Source: 2-12-FULL-41-16 sp964473715 (GTDB taxonomy: Bacteria > Patescibacteriota > Patescibacteriia > Magasanikbacterales > UBA922). From it: a DNA stretch of 26,125 nucleotides. The position numbers and the translations under genes were made by a program. Of this stretch, positions 6,441-13,756 are shown piece after piece; position 1 is the stretch's first letter; every line of letters starts with the position of its first letter. Under the pieces are notes generated by a model that was given only the letters and a program-made list of their open reading frames with translations, did no database searches and was not told the origin of the DNA. Location of the stretch: NCBI GenBank assembly GCA_964473715.1, contig CAYYQC010000009.1:1-26125 (forward strand), written 5' to 3'.

Positions 6441-6789
6441 AAATTATGGGATTCGGCCTCGACTCAAATTTTCTTCCGAAAATTTGGTCTGACCACCAGC
6501 TCGCGGTTTTGCTCGCCAGCAAGCTCGCAAAACATCGCTCCGCTGTTCGAATCCTTACGTGACCCAACCAATTGGGTCACTGTCCCCTTCGCTCATTAAA
6601 AAACAGACCTACTCAGTCTGTTTTTTAAATTCGCTCCGTGTCGTGGACGCATTCAGAACCGCTAGATGGACTAGCATTAAAGAGGAGCTTCAGTATAGTG
6701 GAATGCTTGAACTCTTTCCGGCATTATCATTTCAGAACTAATCTCGTATTTGCCAAAGAACAAAATCAAGCATCTTTACTTTTGTGATA
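6440..6789. other. Non-coding, hairpin-rich intergenic stretch up to the scaffold gap
   Basis: No convincing gene. It contains four inverted repeats: CAAATTTTC/GAAAATTTG (6465-6473 and 6478-6486), GTTTTGC/GCAAAAC (6506-6512 and 6527-6533), GTGACCCAA/TTGGGTCAC (6559-6567 and 6572-6580), and the terminator at 6596-6628. GCTCGC recurs exactly every 12 nt at 6499, 6511 and 6523. TTCGAATCC at 6546-6554 resembles the 3' half of a tRNA T-arm, but no cloverleaf can be completed. From 6630 to 6789 I see only a small GCTAG/CTAGC hairpin. This may be a dispersed repeat, which would fit its closeness to the assembly gap. Confidence 0.5.
6596..6628. terminator. Bidirectional hairpin terminator
   Basis: TTAAAAAACAGAC and GTCTGTTTTTTAA form a 13-bp perfect stem with a 7-nt loop and T-runs on both strands. 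It would end transcripts coming from the tRNA-Gln/ftsX side. Confidence 0.75.
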
Positions 6790-6799
6790 NNNNNNNNNN
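6790..6799. other. Scaffold gap (ten N)
   Basis: Ten undetermined bases directly abut the 3' end of tRNA-Gln. The true gap length is unknown, so linkage across this point rests on scaffolding. Confidence 0.99.
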
Positions 6800-6868
6800 C
6801 GGGGACAAGGATTCGAACCTCGATACGCAGCTTCAAAGGCTACTGTCCTACCATTAGACGATCCCCGA
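6800..6868 (-). tRNA. tRNA-Gln (TTG)
   Basis: A cloverleaf on the minus strand: acceptor TCGGGGA, D arm GTCT/GGAC, anticodon arm GTAGC-CTTTGAA-GCTGC with anticodon TTG, and T arm CGAGG-TTCGAAT-CCTTG. U1 suits bacterial tRNA-Gln. The last acceptor base, the discriminator and any CCA are masked by the N gap. It follows ftsX by about 36 nt and may be co-transcribed with it. Confidence 0.92.
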
Positions 6869-6904
6869 ATAAGTCCGTAGTAGAACTAGTCTACCGCGAA
6901 CGCG

Positions 6905-7816
6905 TCAGGTTTTAAGATATTTGCGCATAGCAATGGCACTCGTTCCAATCGTAAGGACTAGAGCAGCCAGATATTCAAAACCAGCGAGGCTAAGTATATT
7001 GGTCCTCAGGTAATTTGTCAATATATTGTTTTGGTCTAATAAAGGGGAAAAATGTGGGTCTATGGCCTGGGCAGCCGCGTATATGGCCCCTAGAGCCAGG
7101 GCTACACTGATTGTGCTTAAAATCACGCCTTCTACTAGATAAGGGCCTCTAATGAACCAATTTGAGGCTCCTACGAGCTTCTTGACCGCGATTTCAATCC
7201 GTTCAGTGTAAATTGCCACCCGAATAGTGGTAAAAATAATCACAATGGCAATAAAGCCAAAAACCGCGGTTACTCCCCAGAGTGCTTTTTCAATACTGCC
7301 TGTTACTCGGTGAAGGGTATCAATGGCCACGGCTGTGTCAGCAAAAGTCTTGTCTTCAATGAGTGTAACATATTCCTCTTTATTCAAAATTGTAATAACC
7401 TGGCTATATTGAGTTGGGTCATCGGTTTTTACTACCAACGCAGGACCAAGAGGGTTAGCACCCACTTCATTTAGAGCCGCAATAATTTCTGGTCTGTCTT
7501 GGTATTGGTTTTTAAAATTTTGCAAAGCCTCATCTGCAGAAATTTGGTTTACCGATTTTACAGCTGGAATAGATTTAATATCTGCGGTGAGTTTGGTAAC
7601 CAGGTCATTAGTTGTTTCTGGTTTTAAGTACACACTCAAATCAATTTTTTCTTTTACTGAGGTTACGGCCGCAGCAGTGAGCACACGGATGCCAAGTAAT
7701 GTGTTAACAGAAATCAAAAGTAAACTGAGCACAATCACAGTCATAGTTGCCAAACTGGCATTGCGCACTAGATCTAGCAAAGAAAATTTAAAAATCCGCC
7801 ACCAAGCAATAAACAT
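6905..7816 (-). CDS. ftsX: Cell division protein FtsX
   Basis: The membrane subunit of the FtsEX complex, which links the divisome to peptidoglycan hydrolase activation outside the cell. The 303-aa protein has the FtsX layout: a first membrane helix (about 20-45), a large extracytoplasmic domain (about 45-165, including VTKLTADIKSIPAVKSVNQIS), then three membrane helices (about 175-200, 225-250 and 270-295) with the cytoplasmic loop IEIAVKKLVGASNWFI, the typical coupling region of FtsX/MacB-type permeases. The gene follows ftsE with the junction TAATATG, a single base between stop and start, so coupled translation is likely. tRNA-Gln lies downstream. Confidence 0.95.
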   Translation of the reverse strand: MFIAWWRIFKFSLLDLVRNASLATMTVIVLSLLLISVNTLLGIRVLTAAAVTSVKEKIDLSVYLKPETTNDLVTKLTADIKSIPAVKSVNQISADEALQNFKNQYQDRPEIIAALNEVGANPLGPALVVKTDDPTQYSQVITILNKEEYVTLIEDKTFADTAVAIDTLHRVTGSIEKALWGVTAVFGFIAIVIIFTTIRVAIYTERIEIAVKKLVGASNWFIRGPYLVEGVILSTISVALALGAIYAAAQAIDPHFSPLLDQNNILTNYLRTNILSLAGFEYLAALVLTIGTSAIAMRKYLKT

Positions 7817-7817
7817 A

Positions 7818-8501
7818 TTAGATCAAATGATATTTACCATCAGCTTCGTCAGATACCACCTCACCGTCTTTGAGGGTAATGACGCGTTGATGTAAATGAT
7901 TTACAATTTCACGATTATGTGTGACCAATAAAACCGTAGTGCCAAAGGCGTTAATTTTTTTGAGAATTTCAATAATTTCGTGAGTGTTAATGGTATCGAG
8001 GTTGCCTGTAGGCTCATCGGCTACTAAAATTTTTGGTCTGTGCACTAGGGCGCGCGCAATAGCTACCCGTTGTTGTTCTCCACCAGAAAGTTCATGGGGG
8101 AAATTATTGGTTTTATTACTGAGGCCCACAATGTCCAAAACACGCGGTACAATTTCTTTAATTCTTCTGCCAGTTTCACCAGCTACTTCCAAAGCAAAAG
8201 CCACGTTTTCATGCGTGGTTTTTTTAGGTAATAATTTAAAATCTTGAAAAATCACGCCAATCTGACGACGTAAAAGTGGAATGTCCTGTCTGCGAATAGA
8301 ACTAATGTCCCAATCCCCGATTTGAATACTACCTTCTGTAGGTTTTTCTTCTGCAATGAGGAGTTTCACGAGCGTGGTTTTGCCTGTGCCGCTTTGGCCA
8401 ACTATGGAAACAAATTCTCCAGGGTCAATACTAAAAGTAATATCGCGGAGCGCGACTGAGTCACGTGAATAATTTTTAGAAACACTCTGCAGTTGAATCA
8501 T
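7818..8501 (-). CDS. ftsE: Cell division ATP-binding protein FtsE
   Basis: The cytoplasmic ATPase of FtsEX. The 227-aa protein has all ABC motifs: Walker A GQSGTGKT (35-42), Q-loop FQDFKLLP (about 85-92), signature LSGGEQQRV (138-146), Walker B ILVADEP (158-164) followed by TGNLD, and the H-loop His at 195. Length and the immediately following ftsX make FtsE more likely than another ABC ATPase. The start is ATG 8501; no Shine-Dalgarno site is present, but an extended -10 (TGGTATACT) lies 10 nt upstream inside an inverted repeat. The gene starts 45 nt after the ABC exporter gene ends. Confidence 0.96.
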   Translation of the reverse strand: MIQLQSVSKNYSRDSVALRDITFSIDPGEFVSIVGQSGTGKTTLVKLLIAEEKPTEGSIQIGDWDISSIRRQDIPLLRRQIGVIFQDFKLLPKKTTHENVAFALEVAGETGRRIKEIVPRVLDIVGLSNKTNNFPHELSGGEQQRVAIARALVHRPKILVADEPTGNLDTINTHEIIEILKKINAFGTTVLLVTHNREIVNHLHQRVITLKDGEVVSDEADGKYHLI

Positions 8502-8502
8502 A

Positions 8503-8523
8503 CTGGTGAACAGTATACCAGTT
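8503..8523 (-). promoter_or_regulatory. Extended -10 promoter of ftsEX within an inverted repeat
   Basis: On the minus strand TGG-TATACT (8512-8520) lies inside the inverted repeat ACTGGT/ACCAGT (9-nt spacing). No clear -35 is seen. Transcription would start within about 3 nt of the ftsE ATG. Confidence 0.5.
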
Positions 8524-8546
8524 TTGAGAAAAAAGAAAAAATCTAC

Positions 8547-10304
8547 TTACAGTTTTTGCTTTTCCCATAACTGGGCAAAGCGTCCGCGTTTTTTCTGTAA
8601 TTCTTTAAAATTTCCAGCTTCAGCTAGTTCTCCATTTTCAAATAACAGAATTGTATCCATTTCTTGAATAGTGCTGAGACGATGGGCAATCACCAAAGCC
8701 GTCACTTCTTGAAAAACTTGGTGCATGGCGTCTTTGATTTTTTCTTCAGATTCAGAATCTAAGTGTGAAGTGGCTTCGTCCATGAAAATAATACTGGGAT
8801 TTTTATACACGGCCCGCGCAATCCCTACCCGTTGTTTTTCGCCACCAGATAAGCGCACGCCTTTTTCGCCGATAAATGTTTCTACACCATCAGATAATTT
8901 ACTCATGAAATCAGTAATGTGCGCAATGGAAAGTGCCCGTTTGAGTCGGGCATTTTCATTTTTACCCTCATTAGAAGCTAAAATAATATTGTCACGCAAA
9001 CTAAAATTAAATACCTCAGTTTCTTGTGGTACCACAGCCACATGTTCAAAATAATTAATCTTTTTAATAGTTTTTAGTGGTACCCCGTCTACTAAAATTT
9101 CACCAGTATAATTTTCATATTCTTTGAGAAGTAATTTAAAGAGAGTGGACTTCCCTGCTCCAGATAAACCAACCACACCAATTCTGTCCCCGCGATTGAT
9201 GGTAAAATTAATATTTTTCAAAACTTTACGGTTACCATAAGCAAAAGAAACATTCTGCAAAGTGATGGTTTGCCAGTTTTTTGGAAAATCAACTTTGTTA
9301 GTTTCTAAGTCAATGGACACTGGCGTGCTAAGAATACTATCTAAACGTGAGATGTCATATCGTGCAATAATAATATCTTGAGAAATTTCTGATAATTCTT
9401 CCACAGCGTCTCGCAAAGTACCAAAATAAAGATTAAATAAAAGTAAAAAAGAAAGCGTGTATTGCCCCTGGGTTATTCCATAGGCAATTACCCCTGAAGT
9501 TACCAACCGAAAAAAGGCTGCCCACACGCCTTGCACAGCTGATTTGGTTCTAAACCACTTGGCGCGATTTTTGGTAGCTAAAAATACTTTGTTTGCCTGA
9601 GTACTGAGTCTTGGAAAAATACGTGGGAAAATATTCATCAACTTTACGGTGCGAATATTATTCATGGTTTCAAACGATAGCCCTGTAAAATCTTCTTCTA
9701 GCTTGTTTACTGCCCTGGCGGCCAAAGAAGCACGTCTTTGTAGTGGAAGTGAAATAAGTAAATATGTCACAAAGAAAACCAATAAAACCGCACCCACCTG
9801 CCAATCAGTTTTGGCCAAAATAATCGTAATACCAATAATACTTACGACAATTTGGAGGAAATTATCAGCCCAAATACGAGTTAATGTATTCCACCCATCA
9901 CCGCCTTTGTGTATTCGTTTTAATTTATTACCAGTATTTTCATGCTCGTGCCAGGCAATATCCAAAAGACTTAAATGGTTAAGGGCTTGTAATTGGCTAT
10001 CTAAATTAATTCTTTCAGCCACTTGGTACATGAAAAATTTTCCAATTTGCCTAAAAATAAAAACTAGAGCTTGGCTAATAAACCAGATATTTAAATAAAA
10101 CCAAAACTTTTCAATTGAATCACCTTGTTTGTAGGTAGCAAAAAAGGCCAATGTTTCACTAAGCGCAAACGTAGTGTATAAAAAAAGTATGTCAGTGGAA
10201 AGTCGTAAAAGACTACCAATCCAAAAACGTCCTTTGTATGGACGTATTAATTTCAAAGCATCAACCAATAATTGTTTGTAAGAATAATTGGTATTGTTTT
10301 CCAT
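8547..10304 (-). CDS. ABC transporter, fused permease and ATPase (exporter type)
   Basis: A 585-aa half-transporter of the ABCB/MsbA-like exporter class that works as a homo- or heterodimer in the inner membrane. The first about 310 residues form the six-helix transmembrane domain. The ATPase domain follows: Walker A GLSGAGKST, Q-loop VPQETEV, signature LSGGEKQRV, Walker B IIFMDEATSHLD and H-loop IAHRLST. The substrate cannot be inferred; lipids, peptides and drugs are all exported by relatives. I chose ATG 10304 because the open frame further upstream (to 10337) runs into tRNA-Thr. The gene begins 27 nt after the tRNA 3' end and may share its transcript. ftsE follows 45 nt downstream. Confidence 0.93.
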   Translation of the reverse strand: MENNTNYSYKQLLVDALKLIRPYKGRFWIGSLLRLSTDILFLYTTFALSETLAFFATYKQGDSIEKFWFYLNIWFISQALVFIFRQIGKFFMYQVAERINLDSQLQALNHLSLLDIAWHEHENTGNKLKRIHKGGDGWNTLTRIWADNFLQIVVSIIGITIILAKTDWQVGAVLLVFFVTYLLISLPLQRRASLAARAVNKLEEDFTGLSFETMNNIRTVKLMNIFPRIFPRLSTQANKVFLATKNRAKWFRTKSAVQGVWAAFFRLVTSGVIAYGITQGQYTLSFLLLFNLYFGTLRDAVEELSEISQDIIIARYDISRLDSILSTPVSIDLETNKVDFPKNWQTITLQNVSFAYGNRKVLKNINFTINRGDRIGVVGLSGAGKSTLFKLLLKEYENYTGEILVDGVPLKTIKKINYFEHVAVVPQETEVFNFSLRDNIILASNEGKNENARLKRALSIAHITDFMSKLSDGVETFIGEKGVRLSGGEKQRVGIARAVYKNPSIIFMDEATSHLDSESEEKIKDAMHQVFQEVTALVIAHRLSTIQEMDTILLFENGELAEAGNFKELQKKRGRFAQLWEKQKL

Positions 10305-10331
10305 AAAATGTATCTGCCTGGGGTAGGTTTG

Positions 10332-10404
10332 AGCCACCTCGGAGGATCGAACTCCGGGCCTACACGTTACGAGTGTGTCGCTCTGCCAACTGAGCTAAGG
10401 CGGC
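10332..10404 (-). tRNA. tRNA-Thr (CGT)
   Basis: A complete 73-nt cloverleaf: acceptor GCCGCCT/AGGTGGC, D arm GCTC/GAGC, anticodon loop CTCGTAA (anticodon CGT), T arm CGGAG-TTCGATC-CTCCG. The 3' CCA is not encoded (CAA follows the discriminator T). The base pair closing the anticodon loop is an A-C mismatch. It lies just upstream of the ABC exporter gene. Confidence 0.93.
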
Positions 10405-10408
10405 ATAA

Positions 10409-10432
10409 AACATCCCATTTGATTGGGATGTT
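10409..10432 (-). terminator. Hairpin terminator after the cupredoxin-like gene
   Basis: AACATCCCA and TGGGATGTT form a 9-bp stem with a 6-nt loop, followed on the minus strand by TTTTAT. It sits between the cupredoxin-like gene and tRNA-Thr. Confidence 0.7.
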
Positions 10433-10437
10433 GGTGA

Positions 10438-10953
10438 TTATTTTTGTGTGGTCATCTGTGCTGCTCCACCACCATCACAGGTAATGTTGTGTGTACCAGC
10501 TTTTGGGGCAGAGACAATGACAAAGGAATATCCTTTGACAGTATATTTAGCACCACCAAATCCAAAGGTATGTGTGGCTTCGTCGCGGTTGTCTAACATT
10601 ACTTTTACACCTTGTTTAAAAGTAAGTTTACCGGGATTGCCTTTACAATTGGAAAATTGGAATCGGTATTGATATTCTTCAATCGCTTTTTGATATGCAG
10701 TGGCAGAGCCAGCAATTTTTGGTTTGGTGACTGTTGTCGCTGGTTTTTTATTTATAACAGGAGTGGTGGTTGTGACAGTGCTCGATGCAGTCACTATTAT
10801 GGTAGAGGTGGTATTTTCTGTGGGTCTATCGTCTATGGTAACTACCGCGTTATTGGTTGATTTATTGGTAAATGTGTAAATAACTATAAGTAGTAAAATA
10901 ATTGCACCAACACCAAGAGCTGCGTACTTGTTTTTCTTTGAGGTATCGTCCAT
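10438..10953 (-). CDS. Membrane-anchored cupredoxin-like protein
   Basis: A 171-aa protein with one N-terminal membrane anchor (about 11-29, AALGVGAIILLLIVIYTF), a Thr/Ser-rich extracellular linker (about 36-78) and a C-terminal domain of about 80 residues with cupredoxin-like features: a strand pair around LTFKQGVKVMLDNRDEATHTF, the FVIVSAPKAGTHNITC strand-turn, and a final GGGAAQM. Copper ligands would be the His of ATHTF, the Cys of ITCDGG and the Met of AAQM, but the second His normally between Cys and Met is absent. A second Cys (FSNCKGN) could form a disulfide instead. Electron transfer or copper binding is therefore uncertain. The ATG directly follows a T-rich tract after a hairpin; a TATAAT is 15 nt upstream. 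Confidence 0.7.
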   Translation of the reverse strand: MDDTSKKNKYAALGVGAIILLLIVIYTFTNKSTNNAVVTIDDRPTENTTSTIIVTASSTVTTTTPVINKKPATTVTKPKIAGSATAYQKAIEEYQYRFQFSNCKGNPGKLTFKQGVKVMLDNRDEATHTFGFGGAKYTVKGYSFVIVSAPKAGTHNITCDGGGAAQMTTQK

Positions 10954-10954
10954 A

Positions 10955-10992
10955 AAAAAGAAAAAAAGATTATAGTGAGCAGTCCCACTATA
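10955..10992 (-). terminator. Hairpin plus T-tract after tRNA-Gly, with embedded TATAAT
   Basis: TATAGTG (10971-10977) and CACTATA (10986-10992) form a 7-bp stem; on the minus strand it is followed by ATC and a run of seven T, C, then six T. The 3' arm also contains TATAAT (10969-10974), which may be the -10 of the cupredoxin-like gene. Confidence 0.6.
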
Positions 10993-11029
10993 TCATTTTA
11001 TTGGCTTTAGCGCAAAGCACTCATTATGG

Positions 11030-11100
11030 AGCGGGTAAGGGGAATCGAACCCCTGACTCAACCTTGGGAAGGTCGCATATTACCATTATACTACACCCGC
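11030..11100 (-). tRNA. tRNA-Gly (CCC)
   Basis: A 71-nt cloverleaf: acceptor GCGGGTG/TACCCGC, D arm GTAT/ATAT, anticodon arm CGACC-TTCCCAA-GGTTG with anticodon CCC, and T arm AGGGG-TTCGATT-CCCCT. CCA is not encoded. It lies between the foldase gene and the cupredoxin-like gene. Confidence 0.94.
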
Positions 11101-11105
11101 GCGCC

Positions 11106-11132
11106 GCGGGTTCCCAAAAAAGGGACGCCCGC
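11106..11132. other. GC-rich hairpin upstream of tRNA-Gly
   Basis: GCGGG..CCC pairs with GGG..CCCGC across an A6/T6 loop, between the foldase stop and the tRNA 5' end. No T-tract follows on the minus strand, so it may mark processing rather than termination. Confidence 0.4.
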
Positions 11133-11140
11133 AGAATAAA

Positions 11141-12196
11141 TTATTTAGTTTCCACTTCAACGCTAGAGGTACTGGTATTTAAGTTGGCAAACGGATTATG
11201 AACTTTACCAAAGATTTCAATTTCTGAATTCTTCAAACGATCATTCATGAAAAGACTGAAATTACGCGCATTGCGCTTGTCTTCTACTTTGATTAAGTGA
11301 TAACCAAATTCAGTTTTAATTGGGGCAGGGGCTAAAGCACCTTTCTCTAAGGCAAAAGCGGCTGCTTCAAATTCAGCTACCATGGCACCACGGCCAAACC
11401 AGCCAAGATCCCCACCTGTATCTTTGGTACTGTCTGTGCCATATTTTTTAGCCATGTCAGCAAAACTCGCGCCAGCTTTAATTTCAGCTAAAATTTTAGC
11501 AGCCTGTGTTTTTACTTTTGTATCTTCAGCTTCTGATTTAACTGGGAATAAAATGTGACTGGCTTTTACTTGTTCCTCTTCATAAGCTTTATCTCCAGCG
11601 GCTGTGCTCGTGGCAAATTGTTCAGCTAACTTTTTTTCCAAAAGAGTTGGCTCTAATATGCGGTTGTAAAAATCATCCAAATCCAAACCTAAATTTTTCT
11701 TAATATCTTCTTCTAACTTTTTTTCATCGTTATTGAACCGTGAAAGAACATCAGCGTGTGCTGCTTCACGTTCTTCTTTGGTAACTTCTACGTTTAATTC
11801 TTTAGCAGCTTGTTTCACTAAAATATTAGCAATTAGGCGACTGAGAACTTGATCAGATTCTTCTTCTGCATTATATGCACTTGCCTGTTGTTGGCTACTG
11901 TAAAAAATCCGCAGAGATTTGAGGTCAGTTACATAGTCTTTATATAAGATCGGTTCATCATTTACTTGGGCCACTGGAATGCGGAAAAATGAAGCCATGG
12001 ATAGAATGGTTTGATTTTCTGAAGCATTATACACTCCATAGGCAGCTACACCACCTAGACCCAAAAGTCCTAGAAGTAGGGCCACTACTAAGCCTAACCA
12101 TAATACTTTGGCTGATTTTTTTGTTTTTGGCTTAGTTTCAGTTAACTCTGGCTCAGACGGGGCTTCCACTGATGTAATTTCTTGCTCTTCTGACAT
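11141..12196 (-). CDS. Membrane-anchored parvulin-type peptidyl-prolyl isomerase (PrsA/SurA-like)
   Basis: A 351-aa extracytoplasmic foldase. A short charged cytoplasmic N-terminus is followed by one membrane helix (about 29-55). A SurA/PrsA N-terminal-like helical region comes next (about 75-205), then the PpiC/rotamase domain (about 207-315): QVKASHILFPV, GASFADMAKKYGTDSTKDTGGDLGWF, MVAEFEAAAFAL and FGYHLIKVEDK. It would assist folding of secreted proteins at the cell surface. The short C-terminal tail is Ser/Thr-rich. The gene begins 9 nt after the stop of the FtsB/DivIC-like gene, so the two are probably co-transcribed. Start ATG 12196. Confidence 0.93.
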   Translation of the reverse strand: MSEEQEITSVEAPSEPELTETKPKTKKSAKVLWLGLVVALLLGLLGLGGVAAYGVYNASENQTILSMASFFRIPVAQVNDEPILYKDYVTDLKSLRIFYSSQQQASAYNAEEESDQVLSRLIANILVKQAAKELNVEVTKEEREAAHADVLSRFNNDEKKLEEDIKKNLGLDLDDFYNRILEPTLLEKKLAEQFATSTAAGDKAYEEEQVKASHILFPVKSEAEDTKVKTQAAKILAEIKAGASFADMAKKYGTDSTKDTGGDLGWFGRGAMVAEFEAAAFALEKGALAPAPIKTEFGYHLIKVEDKRNARNFSLFMNDRLKNSEIEIFGKVHNPFANLNTSTSSVEVETK

Positions 12197-12205
12197 ATCT
12201 TTTAA

Positions 12206-12616
12206 TTAATAATTAGATTTAGTGAAATAATACCACCATTTTCTGGGATTACTCAAGACCGGTTCGTCCACAGCCACTGTACTGGTGGCAATGACTGTTT
12301 GCGGACTTTCAACTTTAATATCTGGAATAACGAGCACTTGTTCCCCTGGTTTTTTTAAATTTAATTCTGTTTTAGCTTTTTCTTCTAAAAATTGTTCAGT
12401 TCCTGCTTGTTTAAGTAGGTCAAGTGAAACTAATTTTTTTCTTTGTAAATTTAAAACCTCAGTTTCCAAAGCCGCAATTTGTTGGCGCACTTTATAATCT
12501 TGGTAATAAGCACGCGCATAACTAACCGCAATTAAAATAGCCGCAGCTAGAAGCGATAACAAAAACCAACGTGATAAAAGCACGCGTTCAAAGGCACGTG
12601 GAGTCTCTTTAGGCAT
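12206..12616 (-). CDS. FtsB/DivIC-type septum formation initiator
   Basis: A 136-aa bitopic division protein. A short basic cytoplasmic N-terminus precedes one membrane helix (about 17-37), then a coiled coil (about 40-70, VRQQIAALETEVLNLQRKK) and the conserved FLEEKAKTELNLKKPGEQVLVI segment typical of FtsB/DivIC. The C-terminal about 35 residues form an extra tail ending in an aromatic WWYYF stretch. In other bacteria the protein bridges FtsL and FtsQ/DivIB in the divisome. I chose ATG 12616, where TATAAT lies exactly 6 nt upstream; the frame is open 15 nt further to a GTG touching the glycosyltransferase stop. The foldase gene follows after 9 nt. Confidence 0.88.
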   Translation of the reverse strand: MPKETPRAFERVLLSRWFLLSLLAAAILIAVSYARAYYQDYKVRQQIAALETEVLNLQRKKLVSLDLLKQAGTEQFLEEKAKTELNLKKPGEQVLVIPDIKVESPQTVIATSTVAVDEPVLSNPRKWWYYFTKSNY

Positions 12617-12628
12617 AACACTATTATA
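12617..12628 (-). promoter_or_regulatory. -10 box 6 nt before the ftsB-like start
   Basis: TATAAT on the minus strand (12623-12628), six bases before the ATG. No -35 can be seen at 16-18 nt. It would give a leaderless internal transcript. Confidence 0.35.
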
Positions 12629-12631
12629 CAC

Positions 12632-13756
12632 CTACTCAAGCCAAGGTGCTAGTTTGGCCACTTGCTTGGGCCAATTGAATTCGGCACGCATTCGTGCTTG
12701 ACCAGCTAGCCCCATTTGTTTGGCAATGCTGGGGTTTTCTAGCCAATTTACTAATGCGTCTACAATTCCCGCTTGATTCTGGTATACATCAAAAACTAAT
12801 CCAGTTTGACCATTTACCACTGCTTCTTCTACTCCCCCACTTTTCCCTGCCAAACATGGAAGTCCGGCTGCCGCAGCTTCTAAAAACACTAATCCCAAAC
12901 CTTCTTCTTGACCATTGTCTGGGTGAGTTAATAACGTAAAAATTGTGGAAGCCTGAAAATAAGCAGGCAATTCATCATGTGCAATTTCTCCAATAAAACG
13001 TACAATGTTTTGTAAAGAATTTTTTTGAATTAATTCAATTACTTCTGGTAATTTTGGACCTGTGCCAATAATTAACCAGGCTACGGTTGGTACACGATCC
13101 GCGACTTTTTTCATTACTTGTACTAAATGAGGAAAGCCTTTGCCGTCTACCATTCGGGCCACGGAAATAATGGTTTTTCGGCCTGAAATTGCAAGTTTAT
13201 CAGTAATGGTTGTGTCTGCGCCTGGAACTAGATTAAAAAACATTTCATCTGGACATGGATATACCACAGTGGTTTTATTTTGATATTCTGAAAATCTAAA
13301 TAAAAAACGACGTTTTAATGACTCGCTATTACAAATAATTTGCGCAGAATTTTTACAAATTTTTCGAACCATCATTCGTTTCCAGGGTTTTCTACTGGCC
13401 GCGGCAATATCTGTGCCATGTGAAAAAATTAAATAGGGTTTGCGCAAAAACCATTTAATGAGCATGGCTACATATCCCATTGGTAAAATGTGGTGAATTA
13501 CAATGGTTTGAATTTTTTCTTTTCGTACAATGTTCCAAACAGTAAAAAATGTGCAGAGCCAGTGTGGCCAAAACCATTTGGATAATAGTTTTTTACGATA
13601 TACGGGGAATGGATATGAATCTTGAACATTTTTATCAACTGGAGCCAACATGACTACACTTTCTGGGGGCAAGGCCATGGCTAAATCACTGACATAAGTA
13701 GCAATTCCGCCCACTTGTGGTGGGAATTCCATGGTAATTATTAAGGTTTTTTTCAT
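12632..13756 (-). CDS. GT4-family glycosyltransferase
   Basis: A 374-aa GT-B-fold glycosyltransferase that transfers a sugar from a nucleotide sugar, probably at the cytoplasmic face of the membrane during surface-glycan synthesis. The N-terminal domain opens with EFPPQVGGIATYVSDLA, the GT4 acceptor-domain motif. The C-terminal domain has ISVARMVDGKGFPHL, IIGTGP, and EEGLGLVFLEAAAAGLPCLA, which is the E-x7-E nucleotide-sugar motif. The final segments GGVEEAVVNGQTG and the C-terminal helix are intact. The start overlaps the flippase stop by 4 nt (ATGA). Together with the flippase it suggests export of a lipid-linked glycan, though the full pathway is not in this window. Confidence 0.93.
   Translation of the reverse strand: MKKTLIITMEFPPQVGGIATYVSDLAMALPPESVVMLAPVDKNVQDSYPFPVYRKKLLSKWFWPHWLCTFFTVWNIVRKEKIQTIVIHHILPMGYVAMLIKWFLRKPYLIFSHGTDIAAASRKPWKRMMVRKICKNSAQIICNSESLKRRFLFRFSEYQNKTTVVYPCPDEMFFNLVPGADTTITDKLAISGRKTIISVARMVDGKGFPHLVQVMKKVADRVPTVAWLIIGTGPKLPEVIELIQKNSLQNIVRFIGEIAHDELPAYFQASTIFTLLTHPDNGQEEGLGLVFLEAAAAGLPCLAGKSGGVEEAVVNGQTGLVFDVYQNQAGIVDALVNWLENPSIAKQMGLAGQARMRAEFNWPKQVAKLAPWLE

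Noticed and set aside
6406..6567. N-terminal extension of the swivel-domain protein to 6567
   Set aside because: The region is built of inverted repeats and reads as low-information sequence; TAAAAT lies 7 nt before the ATG at 6405.
6541..6570. tRNA remnant on the plus strand suggested by TTCGAATCC and a later CCA
   Set aside because: The 5' half of the T stem and the acceptor strand do not pair; no cloverleaf can be formed.
10305..10337. Upstream start for the ABC exporter
   Set aside because: It would overlap the 3' end of tRNA-Thr; the ATG at 10304 gives a normal exporter N-terminus.
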